This document shows positions 31,574 through 43,057 of a stretch of DNA of 64,000 nucleotides, in pieces. The stretch's first letter is position 1; every line of letters begins with the position of its first letter. Below the pieces are notes generated by a model. That model made no database searches. It had not been told where the DNA came from and was given only the letters and a program-made list of their open reading frames with translations. The DNA is from Pyrus communis. Its lineage: Eukaryota; Streptophyta; Magnoliopsida; Rosales; Rosaceae. The position numbers were made by a program, and so were the translations under genes. The stretch covers positions 7,363,724-7,427,723 of the forward strand of contig NC_084815.1 of assembly GCF_963583255.1 (NCBI RefSeq), in the 5' to 3' direction.

Positions 31574-31750
31574 TGTGCAAATAAAAGGTTAAAAAAAATG
31601 AGTACAAATAAAAGTTTGAAAAATATGTACACACAAAAAGAAATTAATATATGTATACAAACTAAAATTGAAAAGAAAATTGGTACAATTTATAAAAAAA
31701 AAAAGGGTTGCAAATTAAAATGGGTACAAAGTAAATATATGATACAAAAT
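31574..31750. repeat. degenerate GGTACA-type array, right part
   Basis: Continuation of the array at 30990: (g/t)agtacaaataaa, atgtacacac, ttggtacaattt and tgggtacaaagt words follow at 20-50 base intervals. It is weaker than the left part. Confidence 0.55.
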
Positions 31751-32784
31751 TAAGCCATATATATATATTAAATGTAACGTTTCTAACACTAAATGAATAT
31801 ATTTGGAAATAAAATTTAATTATCTTGACATGTAAAATATTTTATTATTGAAATAATTAATGACGTTTATTAAAACCGAGGGACCTTGATGAAAAATTGA
31901 AAAGGAATAAGGTTTCAATCAATAGAGTTGAAAAAAAGAGGAATGTGAACATAATTTCTCCTTCTGTTAATTTGGACAGTTTTTCCTATTTTTAAAGGCT
32001 AATATTTTTGGTGGTGACCGATGTGGTGTACAAAATATGACTTAAGTAGATAGTTTAGGAAATATATATGCCCTCCCCTTAATGTAAATACATCTTTGTA
32101 CTCTATGCTTTGTTTCAATTTCATCGACTTTCTTGCTCAGCTGCATAAGAGCAAGTAAACTACCCTTTCCGCGTTTTCATTGAGTAAATGGGGTACAGTT
32201 GTGGCACATGAACGGTAAGTAAAGAACTACTTTATGGGAAGCGAGGGTCTTTGATGACAATGCATTGAAAGACCCTGTAGCGTCTCATAAGCACCTTTGT
32301 GCTGAGCCACCAGAGCACTAAAGTGGCTACTAAACTAAAGGTGCATCAATGATTCCTTCTTGTTGATTGTCTTTCTATCGAAAATCTCTAATATCCTGTT
32401 ACTATTAGTCAGTGAAATTGTAAAAAAATCTTTAATTTATGAGTGAGCAAGCGTGTTTTTTGTTTGAAATTCCTACTTTTTTTTGTTGATCGGATACACC
32501 GATAAAAATATCTAATTGGACTCATAGGTGTCGAATTCGATACCAAATTACCCATTGTGTGGCTTAACCAAACTCCCCATTCTCTTAATGTAAAATATAT
32601 CATTGTACTAATATATATATGCCCGAAATGTTATTTTGAACATATAGACGATATACTCAAAATATCTACGATATTATATCTATAAATGAATGTCAATATG
32701 GACATCGTATCACCAATATCTACACTATCTCGATACTATAGACATCGTACCAACAATATCTACACTTCTCTATACTATATTGGT
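31751..32784. other. spacer with ATATCTACAC-type short repeats
   Basis: No gene. Between 32640 and 32770 the words gacatcgta(t/c)caccaatatct and ctctatactata recur two to three times, a small degenerate repeat. Confidence 0.45.
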
Positions 32785-33203
32785 TGAAGTGCCAATTTAG
32801 TTCTTGAACTATCACCTCAGTAAAAATTAGGTTCCTGAATTATTTCTTTTAGTAAAAAAAGTCAAGTCCTTAAATTCAATTATAATTGTTAATTTCATCC
32901 CTACTATTATATTCACAACTAATTTTTCCAATTTTTTGTCAACTTAAGGCACTTAACATACTTTAGAGTGTAACACCGTCATTTTCTCACCTCTAAACCC
33001 TTAACATTCATACAGGTTATGAATCTAATGTCTAATTTACCCTCTAAAATTAACTCCATACGCAATTTCTTTATGAAAAATTACCAATCTACCCTCCAAT
33101 GTGTATCATATGCAAAAATTCAATGGTTGATTTTATGAAAAAATAGTTTAGGAACCTAACTTTCACTTAGGTAATAATTCAATGACTAAATTGGTAATTC
33201 ACC
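32785..33203. mobile_element. 419-bp MULE-like foldback element
   Basis: The left arm ttgaagtgccaatttagttc and the right arm (reversed) gggtgaattaccaatttagt pair over some 65 bases, both continuing to ttaggttcct. The arms and AT-rich core match Mutator-like MITEs. A target duplication was not found. Confidence 0.65.
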
Positions 33204-34289
33204 CTACCATATTTATACAAGGTACTTTAAACATTTCCATCCTTTCACCCATGTCACTTGTGTATTCCTATTTCTATGAAAAACATCATTTATGGTATTT
33301 CAATCTATATACCGGGACATGACATTAGTTCTTTCTCCCATACTTGAATCAATTGGAATTAAAAGACGAATTTATTTTTGTCAATAAAAAATAGAGAGGC
33401 AAATGCTTATTCATTTGATTCGCACATTCCCTGAGTAGCCGAGACATTAAGGAATATCCAGATAAAGCGTCTATCTTTCCATTTTAGCAACTAAAGTTTG
33501 AAGTCCTTTAGCTAATTTCTCAAGAAGGAATTAGGGTTTTTTTTTTTTTTTGGGGGGGGGGGGGGGGGGGAAGATGAGAGGAAAAGGTGGAATTTATTTT
33601 TTATTTTTAAATTTTATTAGTTAATTATTATTTAATATTTTACTTCACATGCAAGTTTGATGGTTCAAAGATATGTTACGTCATCAGTTAACGTATGACT
33701 TAACAGACGTGTTAATGGATGTATCAAAGTGACATAAAAATCAAAATTTAGGCATGAAAGTGAGACAAAAAAGTTAGCAAAGTGCGATTTTTCAGTAGAG
33801 TAATAGTTGAAAGATTTGTTAATGTGTTTAAGTAAAAAGTTACTAATTATAATCAAGGTAGTTAACAAGTTCAAATATTTGTTAAGACATTTTCAGTTGT
33901 AGATTAATTAAGGGAAAAAAAATTTAATCTTGTTGCCAATTGGTTAAGTGAGAGTTATTAGTTATAATTCTCAACTATCTGGATTTGTAAGTATAAAAGT
34001 ATCCTAATTCATCGTTAAAAATACAAAAATCTATCAATTTAGAAATTTCTCCATTTAATTCTTAGCCAGGGTCACGTGCGTCGTGAAGACTTACCACGTG
34101 AGGTCAATCCGTTTGGACAATTTTTTTTTGTGGGAACGAATCTGTTTGGACTTCTACAGTACACAAGAAGCAAATCTCTCCACCTTCGTCCTCTCTTTCT
34201 CTCTTCTCTTTCTCTCACATCCTGAAATTCTCAGTGGATCTGTTTGGTTGGTGGGAAATTGGGAGTGACCCAGTTGGGGAATTGAGGAA
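33204..34289. other. spacer and upstream region of the methyltransferase gene
   Basis: It holds a run of 15 T followed by 19 G (33537-33570), an assembly-sensitive spot. The 5'UTR of the methyltransferase is likely the pyrimidine-rich stretch 34175-34289. No other gene is seen. Confidence 0.5.
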
Positions 34290-34448
34290 ATGGGAGGTGG
34301 GCAGGCGTTTGAATGGAAATTGGGGCAGATGATAATGGTGGGTCTGCTGCTGATGGTTGGTTGCTTCTATGCTGGAACTCTATATGCCAACAATGCTACC
34401 ATTTATGCATCTCAGCTAAGCTCCTCCAGTTCTCCTCCGTCCCCTGGT

Positions 34449-34486
<38 letters not shown>

Positions 34487-36989
34487 TATATATGTACGAG
34501 CTTGTTTTGCAGACCAAGTCAGATTTAAGAATGCATTGTATTTGAAATTTTTGTTTGCGGGATAAAAAGGTTAGCTTGAATCAAATATTTGTGGCGATTC
34601 TTAGTAAATGTGTCATTTTTTTTACCATCTATTTATAGACTGTTTGTTTTTTGTTTTCTATTAATGTTTTCTGCAAATTGATGTACATAATGTTACAGCA
34701 TGTTTAATTTGGATTTCAAAGTTAATGATCTAGATGGGAAGTGAACAAAATGTTTTGGTTTGATGTATACGATGTTACAGCATGTCAAATTTCGCTATGT
34801 CGTCGATGTTTAAATTTGATCAGTTCAACAGTTGGGGTTTGGTTTCGGATCATTCTAATAGCCAATTTACCAAATTTATGGTGAAAATATTTGATTGGGA
34901 CTCTCAGTGGTACTGCCATTTTTCTTTTTATTTTTAATCTTTAAAAGTAGATCGGGAATACCTGAGAAACAGAGAAGGGGAATCTAGGCATCGCTTTTAA
35001 TTTCTAGAAAGCTCAAATATTGTTAGCACTGTAATTTCAAAGATGGCGTCTAGTTGTAAACTAAAAATATTTGTTTCTGTATGCTATTGGTTTTTGGAAT
35101 TTAATCTGCTTGTGATAAATGGTGTTGCAGGTACTTCAACATTTACGAATACAATTGCTCTTACTTACAGAAAAACACCACCGTTGATCCCAGAGACGGG
35201 TATCAATGTATGCCCATTGAATTTAAATGAGTATATTCCCTGCCATGATGTTGCTTATGTAAAAACTTTGCTTCCAAGCTTGGACACCAATAGAAGAGAA
35301 GAACTAGAGAGGCACTGCCCTCCCATTGAAAAGCGCTTGTTTTGCTTGGTTCCACCACCAAAAGATTATAAGAAACCAATAAGATGGCCAACCAGCAGGG
35401 ATTATGTGTGGCGAAGCAATGTGAATCATACACATCTTGCTGAAGTCAAAGGAGGACAAAATTGGGTGCATCCAAAGGATCAATTCTGGTGGTTCCCTGG
35501 TGGTGGTACTCATTTTAAGCACGGTGCACCCGAGTACATTCAAAGGTATCTGTAATCATTATATTTACCTTCTGTTGCTTTTGATGTCCTTCATTTCCTC
35601 GACACTAGAATTAGTATTTACAACAATTAGGCATATGATTATCTCTTAATTAACTTTACCGGATTTTGCAGATTGGGAGATATGGTAACAAATGGAACCG
35701 GTGATCTACGTTCTGCAGGAGTTAGTCAAGTCTTGGATGTCGGTTGTGGGGTTGCCAGTTTTTCTGCTTTTCTTCTTGCCTTGGATATACAAACAATGTC
35801 CTTTGCTCCAAAGGATGGTCATGAGAATCAAATTCAATTTGCTTTAGAGAGAGGCATTGGTGCAATGATTTCTGCTATAGCAACAAAACAAATGCCATAT
35901 CCCTCTAGCTCTTTTGAAATGGTTCATTGTTCTAGGTGTCGAGTTGATTGGCATGAAAATGGTATTTTTCTATCCTAAACTTTGTTTATATTGGTGTTTT
36001 AGTTGTCCATGGGTATTGCTAGATCTCTACTACAGAATCTGTTCATTTGAGTTTTGGAGCCTGCTGATTTGATCTCGAATTATCGAGGTCTTATAAAAAA
36101 ATCTTGAATTAACTTTGCAAGAGTTCACACGGACACCAAAAACCATTGACATCTCAGTCTCCACTCCTTATGAATATGAGGTGGCTTCAGTAAGAGGATA
36201 TTCATTAGGTTAAACACTGAACTAGATAATGTTTTTTTTAGATTGGATGAAAGGTACAAAGAAGCAATATGCTAGATTTGGTGAGGCCAATTTTGACCAT
36301 TAATGGGTTTATAAGCTTACAATGTTAATCCTATTAGTATATTTTTAGTTTTTGTATCTTCATGGAGTTTGCTTATTGTGTGTTTTGTTGTAATTTGTTT
36401 TGTGCAGATGGCATTTTGCTAAAAGAAGTGAATCGCCTTTTGCGTTCTAATGGGTACTTTGTCTATTCAGCCCCACCTGCTTATAAGAAGGATAAATATT
36501 ATCCTATAATTTGGGAGAAGTTAATGAATCTGACTTCAGCAATGTGCTGGAAACTCATTGCTCGAAAAGTTCAGACTGCGATCTGGATTAAACAAGATGA
36601 TCTGTCATGCCTCCAGCACAATTCTGAACAGAAGCTTGTAGATTTATGTGATGCTGGGGATGATTCCAAGTCATCATGGAATACACAGCTGAGGAATTGT
36701 ATACAAGTTAGGGGTGCACAATCAGATTCTCCAAAACTTGCTTCTAGACCTGAGCGCCTTTCAGTATACTCAGAGAGTCTTAGCAGAATAGGTTTGTCCC
36801 TTTTCTTTATTTATATGACAAGCCCTTCTGTTTCTCTTTCATTTTTCTCCTAAACCCTTGTTGTTGTAAAGATGTTTTTTGGTACCATATGTGAGGCTGA
36901 ATTTGATGCCTATTAACATTAAACTACTTCAATGACCTTTATCTATTTAGTTAGTTACATGAGACGGATTACTAGCGTACCACTTTTGG

Positions 36990-37043
<54 letters not shown>

Positions 37044-38426
37044 TTTAATGTTTAGAAAACAAAGTTATCCAGTCTGATTCCATCAATATGTCATATGTTT
37101 ATAACAGGTGTTACTCAAGAGGTATTTTCTTTAGAGACTGCCTTTTGGCAAGATCAAGTTCAGCGTTACTGGAGGTTGCTGAATGTCAATAAGACAGAAA
37201 TACGAAATGTCATGGACATGAATGCATTTTGTGGTGGATTTGCTGTGGCTTTAAATGACTCGCCTACATGGGTGATGAATATAGTTCCTGCAAGCATGAG
37301 CAATACATTGTCTGCCATTTACAATCGTGGTCTGATTGGTGCTTTCCATGATTGGTAAGTTCTTTTTCTACTACCTAAATGCGGAATATTCTGCTCCCCC
37401 CCACAAAAAAGAATTAGTATTGGCCATCTAATCCATGTTTAATGTAGGTGCGAACCATTTTCCACTTATCCACGTACCTATGATCTGTTACATGCCAACC
37501 ACCTCTTCTCTCATTATAAGAACCTGGGGCAACAAGGTTGCGTATTGGCGGATATCCTTCTAGAGATGGACAGGATGATCAGACCTCAGGTAATAATTCC
37601 GATTTAATGTTATCTCTTATTTTTCTTTGTGTGGAGTTTCAGAAACAGAAAGTTAAAGAATATCAAGAAAGAGAAAAAGAAAGGAATTTTTTTTTTTTTA
37701 TATAGTCATGGCTAGTAATATAATTACATTTCACATACTAAGTTTCAATTCCAACTTTTATCATCGTCATCGTCATCTTCTTCCTTCCCTTGTTACATGC
37801 ATATGGAGTCGGACATAAATTCACACCTGCCCTTGTTTATCATGTTTGGTGTCATTGTTAAATTTGCACTGTTATTTGTTCTACTAATTCTTATGCCCCT
37901 TCATTCTAATGCGTTACTTCATGTTTTCTGTTTTTTGACAAGTGCTTTATCAGATGTGTCCAATAAACTTTGTCATCAGCAAACAACAAACTTCATGTGA
38001 TGTCCGCTTATATATCTTTAGTTATTTCTTCCAGCACTATTTTAAATAGATAAGGACCTAGTGCCATTATCCTACCTATATTGGGAGCTCATTATATCTA
38101 TACATGAAATATTTACTTTTGCTTTTGTCTTGTTCTACAACATTTTAGATCATTTTCATGTTGTTGAGTAGAACTCCTTTTCTCTATCAAACCACGAAGA
38201 GATTTCTTGCCACTCCTTTATGTTCGAAGTTTCTTATTATTCAGACTTATACTGAGTTATTGTGCAGGGATTCATTATCATTAGGGATGCGGAAACCATT
38301 ACAGCAAGGATCCAGGATCTTGCTCCAAAATTTTTATGGGAGGTTGAATCGCATATGCTGGAAAACATAGAGAAGAAACCTGAAACTGTGTTAATTTGTA
38401 GGAAGAAGTTTTGGGCAATCGTCTGA
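34290..38426 (+). CDS. PMT7: probable methyltransferase PMT6/PMT7 type (pectin/Golgi family), seven exons
   Basis: Exons 34290-34446, 35131-35545, 35672-35961, 36408-36791, 37108-37354, 37448-37589 and 38268-38426 join in frame to 597 residues, the usual length of the family. All introns are GT-AG. Residues 1-12 are cytosolic ([12 protein letters not shown]). A membrane anchor follows at about 13-34 ([20 protein letters not shown]), so a type II Golgi protein is expected. Then come the putative methyltransferase domain with [13 protein letters not shown], the SAM motif [10 protein letters not shown] at about 212-221, [20 protein letters not shown] and the C-terminal half ending [10 protein letters not shown]. 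Family members are linked to cell-wall polysaccharide methylation, but the substrate of this subgroup is not settled. The sequence follows Arabidopsis PMT6 (At3g10200) and PMT7 (At5g04060) closely. The choice between them is open. No damage is visible. Confidence 0.92.
34457..34490. repeat. (CT)n microsatellite in intron 1
   Basis: About 15 ct units beginning ten bases after the exon 1 donor, followed by a short (at)n run. A length change here could affect splicing, though nothing shows that it does. Confidence 0.8.
36990..37043. repeat. (ATT)n microsatellite in intron 4
   Basis: About 18 uninterrupted att units in the fourth intron of the methyltransferase gene. Likely variable in length. 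Confidence 0.95.
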
Positions 38427-38806
38427 AATGCACCAACAGAACTTTGCCATTACAAGTTTTATTCTGACTATGTAGATTGCCTGTACCATGATACCATGAT
38501 ACTTATTGACACTTAAGTGTGGGTTATTCAGGAACCCACCCTCGGCTGCACTTGGCTATTGTTACGGTTAAAAGAGCTGCGGATGGGAGTGCAGGGAGCA
38601 GTAGTAAGAACAGCCATGTTGATGGCAATGAAATTGAATGCGGTTGCCAGAGACAAGTGCAACTACATATTCCGTTTTTGTAAAGTTCCGAGACTGATTA
38701 ATTATCAACCATAGCCTTGTTTGTTGCCGTTGAGTAGTTAATCAGCCCAGATGCTAAAATTTGAGATGCATGTGTTGTATAAACTCTGATTACAGGTAAC
38801 TAATAT
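38427..38806 (+). other. 3' flank of the methyltransferase gene
   Basis: Probable 3'UTR. At 38532 an AG (gttattcag) precedes an open stretch reading THPRLHLAIVTVKRAADGSA and onward to a TAA at 38682. It could be a remnant exon of another gene, but no family is recognised. Confidence 0.35.
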
Positions 38807-40935
38807 CTCGATGAAATATGATTAGATTTTCATATATCTTAATTTGATCTGTAACTTTTCTGCTCACTGAAGTTTTAGTTTACTGTTGCAATTGGTGGAT
38901 CCTCTTGGTGGATTGGGTCTTCCTCTTCAACCCGATGCATCCCGGGTTCAAACTCTCCCTCCTCCCCGTAGCTTAAATGAATCTAGTGTAGACTATCCTA
39001 TCAGCCGTCAAAAGTTTCAGTCTACTGTTAACTGTGCGTCAGTGTAGCATTGAAAATCAACTTATGTGATGCACAACTGCTCCTTTGTGGTTGAGTGGGT
39101 TGGATGATTCATGTTCCCTTGGCAGTGTGGTTTTGGTTGTAGTTATTTTCCTGGTAATTGGTTGCAGTTCTTACTTGGACTTAGGGCTCCATTACACCAC
39201 AAATTACACTTTTTTTTCGAGTTTGATTTCGTTTTCGGGTTGCTTGGTGGGCGGAATTTAGAGAGTTGAGACAGTACTTGTGGTTGGAAGTTAGAAATTG
39301 GTGTTGATACTCAAAAAATGAAGTTTTAAGTTTGCTTTGTGCGGACTGAATTGAGGGTGGGCTGGACTGGATTGTGACTAAATCAACTAGTCAAGTACTG
39401 AAGATTACCACAGCTCCCCGGTTCAAATTATCGTATTAACGTAGAGTATTGCTTGTACTAAAAAAGTTACTTAACAACGATCATAAGACACTTTTGCAAA
39501 AAAAATATAGAGAGTCATTTGTTTACCTTCTCTAAATTAGAAGAAATTCTATGGTCCAAAACCCGGACCATGTAATTCCTCCGGCCCAAGACACATTAAA
39601 CACCACATACCCCACTTCTCTTGATTTTGAGGCCCACACATATCCTACTATGGTCTCGCTATCTTTCTCACACTCACCCCAATTCGATTCCCCTACCCAA
39701 GAATCTCTCCCAAATTAGATTGTTTCTTGTCTTTTCAGTGGGGCTAGTTAGTATTGTATTACCCCCAAAAACAAATCACACCTACAACATGCAGTATTTT
39801 AGCTTTTCCTTCCCCTTCTTAAAATTAAGAAACAAAACTATCTAGTTCTTAGTTTTTGTAATTTATGCTTCTATCTTGTATTTGTTTTTTTAATTACGAA
39901 GTTTTAGTTCACTCTAACCTGAATTAGGAAACGAGAGATTTAAATTCAGAGCCTAAAGAAAGTACATTCGCTCCGTCAATGTAGTTACATCCCAATTTGC
40001 TAGGAATTTCAAAAAGAGGTCATTTACATATAGTACCATATCCGGGTGAATAGGGGCGGAGTTTTTTCTACCTAAGTGTTGCGTCCTGAGTTTAAAACTC
40101 TCCATTTTCCTTAATTATTGTAAGAATAATGCTACATTTACTATCTAATTATACCATCACTTGTATTATCTTTCTAATAAAAATATAATCCATCCATACA
40201 TGTAGCTCTTTATAAATAGTAAGAATAATATTTTTATTATTGCAAGGCTAACCCATTTATTCTTCTTAGATGCGTCGAGAGAGGGAGAAGGGGTAGGCCA
40301 CTAATAATAATTTGAAGGTGATATGACAAGTCAACCCCACGCTTTGTCCTCTTTGCCCCCACAAATATATTATGATTATCAATTTATCCACCCAATTAAT
40401 TATCAGTTTAGTATTTATTTCTGTTGCACTTGCATTGCCTCTTCTTCTTCTGGTGTTTAAGGTTTGCAAGAAATTTTAGCCTTTTATCAAACACAAACTG
40501 GACATACGCTTAAAATTTTTGCTTCTTCTGCTAGGATTTTATGAACTCGATTATTGTGCTCTACATATGCATGGACACAATGGACAAAGAGAAATGTTAT
40601 CGAGAGACTCTCAAAGTGAGACTCTCTAAAGACTCTTCATCACTTCAGAATTTTGACACAATATTTTATAATGTTAACACAAAAATTTTGACCCATATAT
40701 ATGAAAGAAGTTGGGGTTGTAAGATGTATCAGTTGCAACATGTTACTAGCATCACAACACACGCAGTAATGCATAGAGAATGAAAGTGAACAAACCTGCA
40801 CTGATGGGAGCCATTTAATTCGGTGAATTGCAAGGTGTCTTCTCCTCTCTTCTAGCAGAAGAGTTCCAGCAAGTAATAGGGATTGCTCGAGTAATGGAAC
40901 ATGGTCTAGAGAGAGCAGGGACATCCTTATTATAG
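38807..40935. repeat. 2.1 kb tandem duplication, copy A
   Basis: From ctcgatgaaatatgatta to ...catccttattatag this stretch is repeated directly after itself. By eye the copies differ at roughly one base in 40 to 60 plus small indels (for example gaaggggtaggccacta against gatcacta near 40287 and 42416). It contains SINE-like segments (38885-39012, 39400-39470 and about 40050-40120). Its open frames have no coding character. The function is unknown. Confidence 0.9.
38885..39012 (+). mobile_element. tRNA-derived SINE-like segment (copy A)
   Basis: It contains ggtggattgggtcttcctct followed by a B box, GGGTTCAAACTC, as in plant tRNA-derived SINEs, and a SINE-like body (agcttaaatgaatctagtg). Ends and target duplication are unclear. 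The same segment is present in copy B. Confidence 0.55.
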
Positions 40936-43057
40936 CTCGATGAAATATGATTATCATATATCTTAATTTGATCTGTAATTTTTCTGCTCACTGAAGTTTT
41001 AGTTTACTGTTGCAATTGGTGGATCCTCTTGGTGGATTGGGTCTTCCTCTTCAACCTGATGCATCCCGGGTTCAAACTCTCCCTCCTCCCCGTAGCTTAA
41101 ATGAATCTAGTGTAGACTATCCTATCAGCCGTCAAAAGTTTCAGTCTACTGTTAACTGTGTGTCAGTGTAGCATTGAAAATCAACTTATGTGATGCACAA
41201 CTGCTCCTTTGTGGTTGAGTGGTTTGGATGATTCATGTTCCCTTGGCAGTGTGGTTTTGGTTGTAGTTATTTTCCTGGTAATTGGTTGCAGTTCTTACTT
41301 GGACTTAGGGCTCCATTACACCACAAATTACACTTTTTTTCGAGTTTGATTTCGTTTTCGGGTTGCTTGGTGGGCAGAATTTAGAGAGTTGAGACAGTAC
41401 TTGTGGTTGGAAGTTAGAAATTGGTGTTGATACTCAAAAAATGAAGTTTTAAGTTTGCTTTGTGCGGACTGGATTGAGGGTGGGCTGGACTGGATTGTGA
41501 CTAAATCAACTAGTCAAGTACTGAAGATTACCACAGCTCCCCGGTTCAAATTATCATATTAACGTAGAATATCGCTTGTACTAAACAAGTTACTTAACAA
41601 CGACCATAAGATACTTCCGCAAAACAATATAGAGAGTCATTTGTTTACCTTCTCTAAATTAGAAGAAATTCTATGGTCCAAAACCCGAACCATGTAATTC
41701 CTCCGGCCCAAGACACATTAAACACCACACACCCCACTTCTCTTGATTTTGAGGCCCACACATATCCTACTCTGGTCTCACTATCTTTCTCACACTCACC
41801 CCAATTCGATTCCCCTACCCAAGAATCTCTCCCAAATTAGATTGTTTCTTGTCTTTTCAGTGGGGCTGGTTAGTACTCCTGTTGTATTACCCCCAAAAAC
41901 AAATCACACCTACAACATGCAGTATTTTAGCTTTTCCTTCCTCTTCTTAAAATTAAGAAACAAAACTATCTAGTTCTTAGTATTTGTAATTTATGCTTCT
42001 ATCTTGTATTTTTTTTTCTCATTACGAAGTTTTAGTTCACTCTAACCTGAATTAGGAAACGAGAGATTTAAATTCAGAGCCTAAAGAAAGTACATTCGCT
42101 CCGTCAATGTAGTTACATCCCAATTTGCTAGTAATTTCAAAAAGAGGTCATTTACATATGGTACCATATCCAGGTGAATAGGGGCGGAGTTTTTTCTACC
42201 TAAGCGTTGCGTCCTGAGTTTAAAACTCTTCATTTTCCTTAATTATTGTAAGAATAATGCTACATTTACTACCTAATTATACCATCACTTGTTTTATCTT
42301 TTTAATAGAAATATAATCCATCAATACATGTAGCTCTTTATAAATAGTAAGAATAATATTTTTATTATTGCAAGGCTAACCCATTTATTCTTCTTAGATG
42401 CGTCGAGAGAGGGAGATCACTAATAATAATTTGAAGGTGATATGACAAGTCAACCCCACGCTTTGTCCTCTTTGCCCCCACAAATATATTATGATTATCA
42501 ATTTATCCACCCAATTAATTATCAGTTTAGTATTTATTTCTGTTGCACTCGCATTGCCTCTTCTTCTTCTGGTGTTTAAGGTTTGCAAGAAATTTTAGCC
42601 TTTTATCAAACACAAACTGGACATACGCTTAAAATTTTTGCTTCTTCTGCTGGGATTTTATGAACTCGATTATTGTGCTGTACATATGCATGGACACAAT
42701 GGACAAAGAGAAATGCTATCGAGAGACTCTCAAAGTGAGACTCTTTAAAGACTCTTCGTCACTTCAGAATTTTGACACAATATTTTATAATGTTAACACA
42801 AAAATTTTGACCCATATATATGAAAGAAGTTGGGGTTGTAAGATGTATCAGTTGCAACATGTTACTAGCATCACAACACACGCAGTAATGCATAGAGAAT
42901 GAAAGTGAACAAACCTGCACTGATGGGAGCCATTTAATTCAGTGAATTGCAAGGTGTCTTCTCCTCTCTTCTAGCAGAAGAGTTCCAGCAAGTAATAGGG
43001 ATTGCTCGAGTAATGGAACATGGTCTAGAGAGAGCAGGGACATCCTTATTATAGCTC
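40936..43057. repeat. 2.1 kb tandem duplication, copy B
   Basis: Second copy, starting directly after copy A and ending catccttattatagctc before unique sequence (tgagggtttcc). Nothing marks either junction as a transposon end. Unequal exchange is the simplest origin. Confidence 0.9.
41012..41136 (+). mobile_element. tRNA-derived SINE-like segment (copy B)
   Basis: The duplicate of 38885-39012, with GGGTTCAAACTC conserved. It came with the larger duplication and is not an independent insertion. Confidence 0.55.

Noticed and set aside
38890..42902. ORFs repeated in the 2.1 kb duplication (39621, 40541, 41743, 42660)
   Set aside because: They persist only because the DNA is duplicated. Codon composition is AT-driven and small indels shift them between copies.
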